Assembly (NCBI RefSeq): GCF_014190775.1
Contig: NZ_JACHVP010000001.1
Coordinates: 620,001-684,000 of the forward strand
DNA length: 64,000 nt
Source: Leifsonia aquatica
GTDB taxonomy: Bacteria > Actinomycetota > Actinomycetes > Actinomycetales > Microbacteriaceae
Reading direction: 5' to 3'
The notes beneath the pieces are model-generated. The model saw only the letters and a list, made by a program, of their open reading frames with translations. It did not search any database and was not told the DNA's origin. Positions 1 through 8,485 of the stretch are shown here, piece after piece (the first letter of the stretch is position 1; each line of letters opens with the position of its first letter). Position numbers and translations under genes: made by a program.

Positions 1-658
1 CGTCGAGGCCCTCGGCTCGTCGCACGCCGAGGCCCCGGCCGGAGTCGCCGTGGCCGCCGTGGCGACCGCGTTCCCGAGCGGACGCGCCTCCCTCGCGGTC
101 AAGCTGGCCGACACCGCCGACGCGGTCGCGGCCGGCGCCGACGAGATCGACATGGTCATCGACCGCGGCGCCTTCCTCTCGGGCCGCTACGGCCTCGTGT
201 TCGACGAGATCGTCGCCGTGAAGGAGGCCTGCCGCCGCACCGACGGCAGCTACGCCCACCTCAAGGTCATCCTCGAGACCGGCGAGCTCAACACGTACGA
301 CAACATCCGCCGCGCCTCGTGGCTGGCGATCCTCGCCGGCGGCGACTTCATCAAGACCTCCACCGGCAAGGTCTCCCCGGCGGCGACGCTGCCCGTCACC
401 CTGCTGATGCTGGAGGTCGTGCGCGACTGGCGCCGGCTCACCGGCGAGGAGATCGGCGTGAAGCCCGCGGGCGGCATCCGCTCCTCGAAGGACGCGATCA
501 AGTACCTGGTGACCGTCGCCGAGACGGTCGGCGAGCACTGGCTGCAGCCGCACCTCTTCCGCTTCGGCGCGTCGAGCCTCCTGAACGACGTGCTCCTGCA
601 GCGCCAGAAGCTCGCGACCGGACACTACTCCGGCGCCGACTACGTGACGATCGACTGA
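1..658 (+). CDS. deoC: deoxyribose-phosphate aldolase, N-terminus outside window
   Basis: DeoC splits 2-deoxyribose-5-phosphate into glyceraldehyde-3-phosphate and acetaldehyde, the final step of deoxynucleoside breakdown in the cytosol. The frame is already open at base 2, so the N-terminus lies outside the window and about 218 residues are visible. Seen: the barrel-strand motifs EIDMVID and VILETGEL, the Schiff-base lysine in DFIKTSTGK, and GVKPAGGIR with the second conserved lysine near the C-terminus. The next gene, 16 bases downstream, is an aldehyde dehydrogenase that could consume the acetaldehyde, so this looks like the first gene of a deoxyribose-using operon. Confidence 0.95.
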   Translation, partial: VEALGSSHAEAPAGVAVAAVATAFPSGRASLAVKLADTADAVAAGADEIDMVIDRGAFLSGRYGLVFDEIVAVKEACRRTDGSYAHLKVILETGELNTYDNIRRASWLAILAGGDFIKTSTGKVSPAATLPVTLLMLEVVRDWRRLTGEEIGVKPAGGIRSSKDAIKYLVTVAETVGEHWLQPHLFRFGASSLLNDVLLQRQKLATGHYSGADYVTID

Positions 659-674
659 CGAAAGCAGACCCAGA

Positions 675-2171
675 ATGAGTTTCCTCGAATACGCTCCGGC
701 CCCGGAGTCGCGGTCGATCCTCAGCCTCCGCGACGAGTACGGCCTCTTCATCGACGGCGAGTTCGTCGCCGGCCACGGCACCCCGTTCCAGACCATCTCC
801 CCGGCGACGGAGGAGCGCATCGCCACGATCGCGACCGCCGACACCTCGGACGTGGACGCGGCGGTCGCCTCCGCCCGCCGCGCCTACGAGAAGGTCTGGT
901 CTCGGATGAGCGGCACCGACCGCGGCAAGTACCTGTTCCGCATCGCCCGCCTCGTGCAGGAGCGCGCCCGCGAGCTGGCCGTCGCCGAGAGCCTCGACAA
1001 CGGCAAGCCGATCAAGGAGAGCCGGGATGTCGACGTCCCGCTCGTCGCGGCGTGGTTCTTCTACTACGCGGGCTGGGCCGACAAGCTGGAGCACGCCGGT
1101 CTCGGCCCCGCGCCCCGCGCGCTCGGTGTGGCCGCCCAGGTCATCCCGTGGAACTTCCCGCTGCTGATGCTCGCGTGGAAGATCGCGCCCGCGCTGGCCG
1201 CCGGCAACACCGTCGTGCTGAAGCCCGCCGAGACCACGCCGCTGACGGCGCTGCTCTTCGCCGAGATCGTGCAGCAGGCGGGCCTGCCCGCCGGTGTCGT
1301 GAACATCGTCACCGGCGCGGGGGAGACCGGCCGCGACCTCGTCGCCCACCCGGACGTGAACAAGGTGGCCTTCACGGGCTCCACCGCCGTCGGGCGCGAG
1401 ATCGCCCGCTCCGTCGCCGGCACCGACAAGAAGCTCACGCTGGAGCTCGGCGGCAAGGCGGCCAACATCGTCTTCGACGACGCACCGATCGACCAGGCCA
1501 TCGAAGGCATCGTCAACGGCATCTTCTTCAACCAGGGCCACGTGTGCTGCGCGGGCAGCCGCCTCCTGGTGCAGGAGAGCATCCACGACGAGGTCGTCGA
1601 CCGGCTGAAGAGCCGCCTCTCGACGCTTCGCCTGGGCGACCCGCTCGACAAGAACACCGACATCGGCGCGATCAACAGCGCCGAGCAGCTGCAGCGCATC
1701 CGCGAGCTCTCCGACATCGGGGAGGCGGAGGGTGCCGAGCGCTGGACCGCCGACTGCGCCATCCCCGAGAACGGGTTCTGGTTCGCGCCGACGATCTTCG
1801 ACAACGTGTCGACGAGCCACCGGATCGCCCGCGAGGAGGTCTTCGGCCCTGTCCTCTCGGTGCTGACCTTCCGCACGCCGGCCGAGGCCATCGCCAAGGC
1901 GAACAACACGCCGTACGGCCTCTCCGCCGGCATCTGGAGCGACAAGGGCAGCCGCATCCTCGCGGTCGCCGACAAACTCCGCGCCGGTGTGATCTGGGCC
2001 AACACGTTCAACCGGTTCGACCCGGCGAGTCCGTTCGGCGGCTACAAGGAGTCCGGCTATGGGCGCGAGGGAGGCCGTCACGGCCTCGGCGCGTACCTCG
2101 TGCCGGGCCGCGCGCTGCCGGCCGCCGTCACCTCCTCCACCCGCTCGACCCGCAAGGGAGCCACGAAATGA
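675..2171 (+). CDS. aldehyde dehydrogenase (full length)
   Basis: NAD(P)-dependent aldehyde dehydrogenase of 498 residues, a normal family length. Seen: the cofactor-binding region with VIPWNFPLLM and GNTVVLKPAETTP, the FTGSTAVGREI loop, the general base glutamate in TLELGGKAAN, and the nucleophile in GHVCCAGSR (Cys291 by alignment with the ALDH2 triplet). The C-terminal EEVFGPVLSVL and FGGYKESGYGREGG motifs are also present. It follows deoC by 16 bases and overlaps the next dehydrogenase-like gene by ATGA, so acetaldehyde from DeoC is the likely substrate (inference). The ATG at 675 has only a weak purine-rich stretch upstream. Confidence 0.93.
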   Translation: MSFLEYAPAPESRSILSLRDEYGLFIDGEFVAGHGTPFQTISPATEERIATIATADTSDVDAAVASARRAYEKVWSRMSGTDRGKYLFRIARLVQERARELAVAESLDNGKPIKESRDVDVPLVAAWFFYYAGWADKLEHAGLGPAPRALGVAAQVIPWNFPLLMLAWKIAPALAAGNTVVLKPAETTPLTALLFAEIVQQAGLPAGVVNIVTGAGETGRDLVAHPDVNKVAFTGSTAVGREIARSVAGTDKKLTLELGGKAANIVFDDAPIDQAIEGIVNGIFFNQGHVCCAGSRLLVQESIHDEVVDRLKSRLSTLRLGDPLDKNTDIGAINSAEQLQRIRELSDIGEAEGAERWTADCAIPENGFWFAPTIFDNVSTSHRIAREEVFGPVLSVLTFRTPAEAIAKANNTPYGLSAGIWSDKGSRILAVADKLRAGVIWANTFNRFDPASPFGGYKESGYGREGGRHGLGAYLVPGRALPAAVTSSTRSTRKGATK

Positions 2172-3028
2172 GCCGCCTGGCCGTGCCGAAGACCTACAAG
2201 CTCTACATCGGCGGGAAGTTCCCGCGCAGCGAGTCCGGCCGCACCTACGAGGTGCTCTCGGCCTCCGGCGCGTTCCTGGCGAACGCCGCCCAGGGTTCCC
2301 GCAAGGACGCCCGGGATGCCGTGGTCGCCGCCCGCGGCGCCGTCTCGGGTTGGGCCGGCGCCACCGCGTACAACCGCGGACAGGTGCTCTACCGCATCGC
2401 GGAGCTGATGGAGGGTCGCCGGGCTCAGTTCGTCGACGAGATCCAGAACGCCGAGGGCGTCTCCGCCGCCGCCGCGGGCGCGCAGGTCGACGAAGCCATC
2501 GATCGCTGGGTCTGGTATGCCGGCTGGGCCGACAAGTTCGCGCAGGTGGTGGGCAACGCCAACCCGGTCTCCGGGCCGTACTTCAACATCTCCGTGCCGG
2601 AGCCGACCGGTGTCGTCGCCATCATCGCGCCGCAGGACTCCAGCCTGCTCGGCTTCGTGAGCGCCGTCGCTCCGGCGCTCGTCGCGGGCAACGCCGTCGT
2701 CGTGGTCGCCAGCGAGCGGTTCCCGCTCTCGGCGATCAGCCTGAGCGAGGTGCTCGCGACGAGCGACGTCCCCGGCGGCGTGGTCAACATCCTCACCGGG
2801 TCCCCGGCGGAGATCGCGCCGTGGCTCGCCTCGCACGCCGACGTCAACGCGCTCGACCTCGTCGGTGCGGGCGCGCTGGAGTGGGTCGACCTGCAGATCG
2901 CCGCGGCGGAGACGCTCAAGCGCGCCCTCACCCCGGAGAACGGGCCGGACGCCGCAGCGCCCTCGCTCGACCGCATCGCGTTCTTCACGGAGACGAAGAC
3001 CGTCTGGCACACCAAGTCGCTGGTCTGA
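2168..3028 (+). CDS. half-length aldehyde dehydrogenase homologue lacking the catalytic half
   Basis: A 286-residue protein that matches only the N-terminal, cofactor-binding part of the aldehyde dehydrogenase fold (EVLSASGAFLANAAQGSR, FNISVPEPTGVVAIIAPQDS, ALVAGNAVVVVASE, GGVVNILTGSP). The family is usually about 480 residues. The nucleophilic cysteine motif, the LELGG glutamate and the C-terminal EEVFGP segment are absent, and the protein ends in its own tail (FFTETKTVWHTKSLV) at a clean stop with no frameshift evident. Its ATG overlaps the stop of the full-length enzyme, so the two are probably made together. A structural or regulatory partner is plausible; autonomous dehydrogenase activity is not. 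Confidence 0.85.
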   Translation: MSRLAVPKTYKLYIGGKFPRSESGRTYEVLSASGAFLANAAQGSRKDARDAVVAARGAVSGWAGATAYNRGQVLYRIAELMEGRRAQFVDEIQNAEGVSAAAAGAQVDEAIDRWVWYAGWADKFAQVVGNANPVSGPYFNISVPEPTGVVAIIAPQDSSLLGFVSAVAPALVAGNAVVVVASERFPLSAISLSEVLATSDVPGGVVNILTGSPAEIAPWLASHADVNALDLVGAGALEWVDLQIAAAETLKRALTPENGPDAAAPSLDRIAFFTETKTVWHTKSLV

Positions 3029-3106
3029 CCGCGCCGGCCTCCCCGACCCCCTCGCCTCCTCGCCCGATCTGGGGGAGGATGGAGGGAGCCGGGGAGGATG
3101 GTACGG

Positions 3107-3697
3107 ATGCCGGAGGAATGGGAAACGGGGCGAGGCCCGCTCGCCCTCATCGGAGACAGCCTGACGCAGGGCGGTGACTGGGCGGCTCTGCTGCCCGGCG
3201 AGACCGTCTGGAATTTCGGCGTCGCCGGAGACACGACGGACGACGTGCTCGCGCGTCTCGACGATGTGATCGGTTCGGGGCCGGCGACGGTGGCCCTGCT
3301 GATCGGGACGAACGATCTGGCGTGGCGACGCTCGGCCGAGCACGTGGTCCGCAATGTCGAGACCGCGCTCGTGACGATGCGCAAGGAGCTGCCGGAGGCG
3401 CGCATCCTGGCGCAGTCCGTGCTGCCGCGGGGCGCCGAGTTCGCTGATCAGATCAAGGACATCAACCGGCACCTGTGGCAGTTCGCGCCGACGGTGCACG
3501 CCGGCTGGCTCGACCTGTGGCCGGCCATGGCGGTGGAGGACGAGCTGAACCCGGCCTTCACCGAGGACCGGCTGCATCTGAACGCGGAAGGCTACCGGGT
3601 GTGGGCGAGCGAGCTCATCCCGGCGCTCGAAGTCGTGCGGGAGCTGCCGCCGTCGACCCGGGCGATCGAGCTGCCGGACCTCGGCGGGGCGGCCTAG
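3107..3697 (+). CDS. SGNH/GDSL-family hydrolase
   Basis: Predicted lipase/esterase-type hydrolase of 196 residues. Block I is IGDSLTQGGDW (nucleophile Ser18), block III is LIGTNDLAW, and block V is EDRLHLNAEGY with the Asp and His of the triad. No signal peptide is visible, so it should act in the cytosol. I chose the ATG at 3107 because the GGGGAGG ending at 3097 then sits 9 bases away; the in-frame ATG at 3098 directly abuts that site. It follows the deoC operon by 78 bases and converges on the M20 peptidase gene with only 15 bases between them. Substrate unknown. Confidence 0.85.
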   Translation: MPEEWETGRGPLALIGDSLTQGGDWAALLPGETVWNFGVAGDTTDDVLARLDDVIGSGPATVALLIGTNDLAWRRSAEHVVRNVETALVTMRKELPEARILAQSVLPRGAEFADQIKDINRHLWQFAPTVHAGWLDLWPAMAVEDELNPAFTEDRLHLNAEGYRVWASELIPALEVVRELPPSTRAIELPDLGGAA

Positions 3698-3712
3698 GCC
3701 CCTCGGCCCGCG

Positions 3713-5074
3713 TCAGCTGGAGCGCAGCAGGAGAGCGTAGACGTCGATGCCGCGCAGCCAGGTGCGCACGTGGATGCGCTCGTCGCGCGCGTGCAGCGTC
3801 CCGCGCTCCTCGGTGCTCATCTCGAACGGGGTGAACCGGTAGACGGTGTCGCCGATGGCGGTGAAGTGCCGGCTGTCGCTCGCGCCCAGCATGATGTACG
3901 GCGTCACGATCGCGTGCGGATGGACCTGCGCGAGCGCTCCCGCGACGCGGTCCCACTCCGCTCCCTCGCTCGGTGAGACCGGGGAGGGCTCGCTCGCGTC
4001 GACGGCCTCGATGCGCACCTGCGGGTCGCGGACGGCGCGCCGGATGTGCTCGATCGTCTCGGCGACCGTCGAGCCGACGGCGATGCGGACGTTCACGATC
4101 GCCTCCGCCGTCTCGGGCAGCGCGTTGGCGGCCAGGCTGCCGCGGAGCTGGGTGACCGCCGTGGTCGTGCGGACGATGGCGCGGGTCTCGTCGCTCAGCC
4201 GGCCGAAGACGGCGCGGAGCAGCGGCTGGAGCCGTCGCGCCCGGGTGAAGACGGCGCGCAGCGGTCCGGAGGCGTGGGCGCCGAGCGTCTCCACCATCCG
4301 CAGATTCGTCTCGGTGAGGCGGGCCGGGAAGGGCTTGGCGTTGAGCCGTGTGATGGCGCGGGCGAGGCGCACCGTGGCGGTCATCTTCGGGGGAGTGGAG
4401 GCGTGGCCGCCGTGCTGCTCGACCGTGAGTCGCACGGAGGTGATGCCCTTCTCGCTCACGCCGACGACCGCGATGGGGCGCGTGACGCCGGGGAAGATGC
4501 GCTCCACGATCGCGCCGCCCTCGTCGAGCACGAGCGCCGGGCGGATGCCGCGCTCGCGGAGCGCCGCCACGATCGTCTGCGCACCCGTGCCGACCGTCTC
4601 CTCGTCGTGGCCGAAGCTCAGGTAGACGTCCTCGGTCGGGGTGAAGCCCTCGCCGAGCAGACGCTCCGCGGCCTCCAGGATCGCCACGACCGCGCCTTTG
4701 TCGTCGAGGGTCCCGCGGTTCCACAGCACCCGGCCGTCGCCGGTGCCGGTGATCTCGGCCGCGAACGGTGGGTGCTGCCAGCCCTCGTCGGTGGCCGGGA
4801 CGACGTCGTAGTGGCCCATCAGGATCGTCGGGCGGCCGGTCGGGGCGCTCCCGGCCCAGCGGTAGAGCAGGGAGTGGCCGTGCTGCTCGCGCTCGAGCGC
4901 AGAGTGTACGGCGGGGTAGAGGCCGGGGAGTGCCGCGATGAACGCGTCGAACGCCGCCCAGTCGGTCAGCTCGACGTCGTTGCGCGACATCGTCGGGATG
5001 CGCAGGAGGGTGCGGAACCGGTCGAGCGCGGCGTCCTCGCGCGCCGCGACCGGCGCCTGGTCGACGGCGCTCAC
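3713..5074 (-). CDS. M20-family metallopeptidase (PM20D1-like)
   Basis: Zinc amidohydrolase/carboxypeptidase of the M20 family, 453 residues. Seen: the metal motif MGHYDVVPAT, the bridging aspartate region GTLDDKGAVVAILEA, the catalytic glutamates in SFGHDEETVGT, the dimerisation-domain sequence GHASTPPKMTA, and a late metal ligand region GASDSRHFTAIGD. Order and length resemble the actinobacterial PM20D1/carboxypeptidase-S branch. The GTG start at 5074 overlaps the TGA of the macrodomain gene, so the two are translationally coupled. No signal peptide is seen, so a cytosolic peptidase or N-acyl amino acid hydrolase is the best reading. The exact substrate cannot be told. Confidence 0.88.
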   Translation of the reverse strand: MSAVDQAPVAAREDAALDRFRTLLRIPTMSRNDVELTDWAAFDAFIAALPGLYPAVHSALEREQHGHSLLYRWAGSAPTGRPTILMGHYDVVPATDEGWQHPPFAAEITGTGDGRVLWNRGTLDDKGAVVAILEAAERLLGEGFTPTEDVYLSFGHDEETVGTGAQTIVAALRERGIRPALVLDEGGAIVERIFPGVTRPIAVVGVSEKGITSVRLTVEQHGGHASTPPKMTATVRLARAITRLNAKPFPARLTETNLRMVETLGAHASGPLRAVFTRARRLQPLLRAVFGRLSDETRAIVRTTTAVTQLRGSLAANALPETAEAIVNVRIAVGSTVAETIEHIRRAVRDPQVRIEAVDASEPSPVSPSEGAEWDRVAGALAQVHPHAIVTPYIMLGASDSRHFTAIGDTVYRFTPFEMSTEERGTLHARDERIHVRTWLRGIDVYALLLRSS

Positions 5075-5598
5075 TCGCCGGCCGCCGCGCGGAACGCCGC
5101 CAGGGCCTCGTCGCTGAAGAGCACGAAGCGCACGAGCTCGACCGAGCCGACACCGGAGGAGAGCACGGCGCGCACGGTGCTGACGGCGATGCGTGCGGCA
5201 TCCTCCATCGGCCAGCCGTAGACCCCTGCCGACACGGCGGGGAAGGCCACGGTCACCGCACCCAGCTCGCGTGCGACGCGCAGGGAGGAGCGGTACGCGT
5301 TCTGGAGCAAGGGAGTGCGATCCTCGGCGTCGGTCCAGACCGGGCCGACGGTGTGGATGACCCACTGCGCGGGCAGGTCGCCCGCCGTGGTGGCGACGGC
5401 CTGGCCGGTGGGCAGCCCGTCGGGCAGCGTCGTCGCGCGCAGCTCGCGGCAGGCGTCGAGGATGGCGGGGCCGCCGCGCCGGTGGATGGCGCCGTCGACA
5501 CCGCCCCCGCCGAGCAGCGAGCTGTTGGCCGCGTTGACGATCGCGTCCACGGCCTGGTCGGTGATGTCTCCGCGGACGATCTCGATGGGGTCCGTCAT
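5071..5598 (-). CDS. macrodomain protein (O-acetyl-ADP-ribose deacetylase-like)
   Basis: Single macrodomain of 175 residues. The ADP-ribose pocket motifs of the YmdB/MacroD class are present: IVNAANSSLLGGGGVDGAIH (residues about 20-39), the diphosphate loop VAFPAVSAGVYGWP and the strand QWVIHTVGPVW. Family members remove acetyl from O-acetyl-ADP-ribose or ADP-ribose from proteins. It lies one base after csoR on the same strand and overlaps the M20 peptidase start by GTGA, so csoR, macrodomain and peptidase could form one transcript. Why a copper regulator should head such a transcript is not obvious. Confidence 0.9.
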   Translation of the reverse strand: MTDPIEIVRGDITDQAVDAIVNAANSSLLGGGGVDGAIHRRGGPAILDACRELRATTLPDGLPTGQAVATTAGDLPAQWVIHTVGPVWTDAEDRTPLLQNAYRSSLRVARELGAVTVAFPAVSAGVYGWPMEDAARIAVSTVRAVLSSGVGSVELVRFVLFSDEALAAFRAAAGE

Positions 5599-5599
5599 C

Positions 5600-5878
5600 T
5601 CAGCCCCGGTTGTTCGAGAGCTCGTAGACCTTCAGCAGCTCGAGGATCGCGTCGTCGCGCTGGCTGCCGCCCTCCTCGAACATCTCGGACACGTGGGTCC
5701 GCAGGTGGTTCTCCACCAGCAGCTTGTTGAGGGAGCCGAGCGACTTCTGGATGGCGAGGGACTGCGTGATGATGTCGACGCAGTAGTCCTCGTTCTCGAT
5801 CATCTTCTCGAGGCCCCGCAATTGGCCTTCCAGGATGCGCGTGCGGTGGAGGGCACGCTTCTTGATGTCCGCGATCAC
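5600..5878 (-). CDS. csoR: CsoR-family copper-sensing repressor with Cys-His-His ligands
   Basis: Small all-helical metal-responsive repressor (92 residues) expected to release DNA when Cu(I) binds. The ligand positions align as Cys33 (DYCVD), His58 and His62 (ENHLRTH); the classical Mycobacterium site is Cys-His-Cys, so the third ligand is His here, as in the Thermus thermophilus CsoR. The GTG start at 5878 has no correctly spaced ribosome site but sits 6 bases after a TATCCT hexamer (5885-5890, minus strand), suggesting a leaderless transcript. It diverges from copZ-copA across an operator containing ATACCCC-TAT-GGGGTAT. Confidence 0.93.
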   Translation of the reverse strand: MIADIKKRALHRTRILEGQLRGLEKMIENEDYCVDIITQSLAIQKSLGSLNKLLVENHLRTHVSEMFEEGGSQRDDAILELLKVYELSNNRG

Positions 5879-5887
5879 CCCTCCAGG

Positions 5888-5920
5888 ATACCCCGCATCC
5901 CATATACCCCTATGGGGTAT
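5888..5920. promoter_or_regulatory. csoR: CsoR operator and divergent leaderless promoters
   Basis: A perfect 7-3-7 palindrome ATACCCC-TAT-GGGGTAT occupies 5904-5920, and a further ATACCCC half-site lies at 5888-5894. This matches the G-tract palindromes known for CsoR. The minus-strand -10 TATCCT (5885-5890) is 6 bases from the csoR GTG, and the plus-strand -10 TACGGT (5925-5930) is 7 bases from the copZ ATG. A bound repressor would cover the -35 side of both promoters, which fits autoregulation plus control of copZ-copA. Confidence 0.85.
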
Positions 5921-5937
5921 GTGCTACGGTGGTGGAC

Positions 5938-6162
5938 ATGGAAACGACCTACGACATCCTCGGCATGACCTGTGCACACTGCGCGCGGGCCGTCACAGAC
6001 GAACTCTCGACCCTCGACGGGGTCGAACGCGTCGAGGTGGATGTGGCCGCCGGCCGGGCCACGGTCGCCCACACCCAGCCGCTCGGCGATGACGCGGTCC
6101 GCGCCGCCGTCGAGGAGGCGGGCTACACCCTCGGCCGCCCCGACCGGCTTCCCCTGCTGTGA
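5938..6162 (+). CDS. copZ: copper chaperone, heavy-metal-associated domain
   Basis: A 74-residue Atx1-like ferredoxin-fold protein with the Cu(I) motif GMTCAHCAR (Cys12 and Cys15). It should bind cytosolic Cu(I) and hand it to the ATPase encoded next. I chose the ATG at 5938 rather than the in-frame GTG codons at 5929 and 5932, because TACGGT ends 7 bases before it and the methionine begins the first beta strand of the domain. Its stop overlaps the start of copA (GTGA), so chaperone and pump are coupled. Regulated by the CsoR operator upstream. Confidence 0.9.
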   Translation: METTYDILGMTCAHCARAVTDELSTLDGVERVEVDVAAGRATVAHTQPLGDDAVRAAVEEAGYTLGRPDRLPLL

Positions 6163-8315
6163 CGGCCGTCGAGAGCCTCGCCCGGGTCGACCTGGCGATC
6201 GAGGGGATGACCTGCGCGAGCTGCGTGGCGCGCGTCGAGAAGCGGCTGGGCCGCGTGGAGGGCGTGACCGCGACGGTCAACCTCGCCACCGAGCGCGCCA
6301 GCGCCCTCGTCCCCGCGGATCTCGATGTCGCGGCCCTGGTCGCCGAGGTCGAGAAGGCCGGATACGGTGCCCGCCTGCTCCACGATGAGCGGGACGCCTC
6401 CGCCGGCTCCGGCCCCGACGACGCGGGGGAGGCCCGGGACGGCCGCCGCCTCGTGCCGCGGATGCTCGTGAGCGCCGCGCTCAGCGTGCCGATCGTCCTG
6501 ATCGCGATGATCGAGCCCCTGCACTTCCCCGGCTGGGAGTGGGTCTCGCTCCTGCTGGCCGCGCCCGTGGTCCTCTGGGGCGGCTGGCCGTTCCATCGGT
6601 CCGCCGCCGTGAACCTGCGGCACGGCGCGACGACGATGGACACGCTCGTCTCGCTCGGCACCCTCGCGGCCTACGCGTGGTCGCTCGTCGTGCTCCTGCT
6701 CGGTGCGGGCGGTCACGTCTACTTCGAGGTCGCCGCCGTCGTGACGACCTTCCTGCTGGTCGGCCGCTACGCGGAGGCCCGCTCGCGCCGCAGGGCGGGG
6801 GAGGCGCTGCGCGGGCTCGCACAGGCGTCGGCGCGCGAGGTCTCCCTGCTCGACGAGTCGGGGAACGAGAGGCGCATCCCGGTGGCTCTGCTGTCGGCCG
6901 GAGACCGCTTCGTGGTGCGGCCGGGCGAGCGGATCGCCGCCGACGGCGAGGTGCTCGAGGGGGAGGCCGCGGTCGACGCGTCCGCGATGACGGGCGAGTC
7001 CGTGCCTGTCGAGGTGTCCGCGGGCGACGACGTCACCGCCGGGACGGTCGCTGCGGGCGGCATGCTCGTGGTGCGTGCCGTGCGGGTCGGCGCCGACACG
7101 CGCGTCTCCCGCCTCGCCGCCCTGGTCGAGCAGGCTCAGCTCGGCAAAACCCGGGCGCAGCGCTCCGCCGACCGGGTGTCGTCGGTGTTCGTGCCGATCG
7201 TGATCGGACTCGCCGTGCTGACGTTCGCGGTGTGGTGGCTCGTCACCGGCGACGCGGCTGCGGCCGTCTCGCCGGCGGTGGCGGTGCTGATCGTCGCCTG
7301 CCCGTGCGCCCTCGGCCTCGCGACCCCGACCGCCCTGCTCGTGGGCACCGGTCGCGCCGCCCAGCGCGGCATCCTGATCTCCGGACCGGAGGCCCTCGAA
7401 CGCGCCGGACGCATCGACACGGTCGTCTTCGACAAGACCGGCACACTGACCACCGGTCGCATGTCCGTCGCGCGGACCGTCGTCGCGCCGGACGCGTCCC
7501 TCGACGAGGTCCTGCGGCTGGCATCCGCGGCGGAGCGCGGCTCCGAGCATCCCCTCGGCCGGGCGATCGCTGAGGCCGCTCCGTCCGATGCCGTCGTCGC
7601 GGGCTTCCGCGCCGTGGCAGGATTCGGCGTCACTGCGGTCGTGGACGGCCGGGAGGTCGTGGTCGCACGAGCGGCCGACGGACTGCCCCCTCTCTTGGAG
7701 GGCGCCGTCAGCGAGATCCGGGCCGCGGGGGCGACGGCGGTCGCCGTGTCGATCGACGGCGCGCCGATGGCCGTGCTCGCCGTGAGCGACCCGCTCCGGG
7801 CGGACGCGGCGGACGCCGTCGAGCGCGTGCGCGCGCTCGGCGCCGAGCCCGTCGTCCTGAGCGGCGATCACGAGGCGACCGTGCGGGCGACCGTGGCGGG
7901 CCTCGGCACCGTGCGCGCCGTCGGCGGTGTGGCACCGGAGGGCAAAGCGGCGGAGATCGCCCGCCTGCAGGCCGGCGGCCGCGCAGTGGCGATGGTCGGC
8001 GACGGCGTGAACGACGCCGCCGCGCTCGCGACGGCCGATCTCGGCATCGCGCTGGGCACAGGCTCCGACATCGCCATCGAGGCGGCCGACCTCACCCTGC
8101 TCCGGCCCGAGCCGAGTCTGGTGGCGGACGCCCTGCGGCTCTCGCGCCGGATGCTCGCGGTGATCCGCGGCAACCTGTTCTGGGCCTTCGCCTACAACGT
8201 GGCCGCCCTCCCGATCGCCGCCCTCGGCCTCCTCGACCCGATGATCGCGGGAGCGGCGATGGTGTTCTCCAGCGTGTTCGTGGTGCTGCACAGTCTGCGG
8301 TTGCGGCGGTTCTGA
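6159..8315 (+). CDS. copA: copper-exporting P1B-type ATPase
   Basis: Cu(I) efflux pump of 718 residues in the cytoplasmic membrane. Domains in order: one N-terminal metal-binding domain (GMTCASC, Cys19 and Cys22), paired membrane helices, the actuator loop with MTGESVPV, the transmembrane CPC ion site in VACPCALGLATP, the phosphorylation motif DKTGTLTTG, the nucleotide-site SEHPLGRAI, and the hinge VGDGVNDAAAL. CPC followed by a single N-terminal domain is typical of bacterial CopA. The GTG start overlaps the copZ stop. Expression should follow the CsoR operator before copZ. Confidence 0.95.
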   Translation: MTAVESLARVDLAIEGMTCASCVARVEKRLGRVEGVTATVNLATERASALVPADLDVAALVAEVEKAGYGARLLHDERDASAGSGPDDAGEARDGRRLVPRMLVSAALSVPIVLIAMIEPLHFPGWEWVSLLLAAPVVLWGGWPFHRSAAVNLRHGATTMDTLVSLGTLAAYAWSLVVLLLGAGGHVYFEVAAVVTTFLLVGRYAEARSRRRAGEALRGLAQASAREVSLLDESGNERRIPVALLSAGDRFVVRPGERIAADGEVLEGEAAVDASAMTGESVPVEVSAGDDVTAGTVAAGGMLVVRAVRVGADTRVSRLAALVEQAQLGKTRAQRSADRVSSVFVPIVIGLAVLTFAVWWLVTGDAAAAVSPAVAVLIVACPCALGLATPTALLVGTGRAAQRGILISGPEALERAGRIDTVVFDKTGTLTTGRMSVARTVVAPDASLDEVLRLASAAERGSEHPLGRAIAEAAPSDAVVAGFRAVAGFGVTAVVDGREVVVARAADGLPPLLEGAVSEIRAAGATAVAVSIDGAPMAVLAVSDPLRADAADAVERVRALGAEPVVLSGDHEATVRATVAGLGTVRAVGGVAPEGKAAEIARLQAGGRAVAMVGDGVNDAAALATADLGIALGTGSDIAIEAADLTLLRPEPSLVADALRLSRRMLAVIRGNLFWAFAYNVAALPIAALGLLDPMIAGAAMVFSSVFVVLHSLRLRRF

Positions 8316-8394
8316 GCCCCGGCCGCGCACAGCGGATCGATAGCAGGTGCGAAACCGCGGAATCGGGATGTCGCACGGCGCGTCCACCCGGTCT

Positions 8395-8407
8395 CCCCTT
8401 AAAGGGG
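8395..8407. repeat. 6-1-6 palindrome upstream of the FucU-like gene
   Basis: CCCCTT-A-AAGGGG is a perfect inverted repeat in the 170-base gap between copA and the FucU-like gene. Its G-tract character is reminiscent of metal-repressor operators, but it lacks the ATA flanks of the csoR site. It could equally be a weak terminator after copA. No run of T follows it, and I do not see a convincing -35/-10 pair nearby. Confidence 0.4.
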
Positions 8408-8485
8408 GGTAGGGGAGGACATACAACCGGGTCTATCCTCAGCGCAGGGGTTGAGAAATATTCGTTTTGCAGGAAAGGCCCGACT

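Noticed and set aside
675-3028. The deoC/aldehyde dehydrogenase region as a bacterial microcompartment locus.
   Set aside because: No shell-protein gene and no encapsulation-like extension is visible; it reads as an ordinary deoxyribose operon, though the left side is cut.
3028-3028. The half-length dehydrogenase (2168-3028) as a frameshifted pseudogene.
   Set aside because: No continuation of the missing catalytic half is found in any frame downstream; the gene ends with its own tail and is followed by an unrelated esterase gene.
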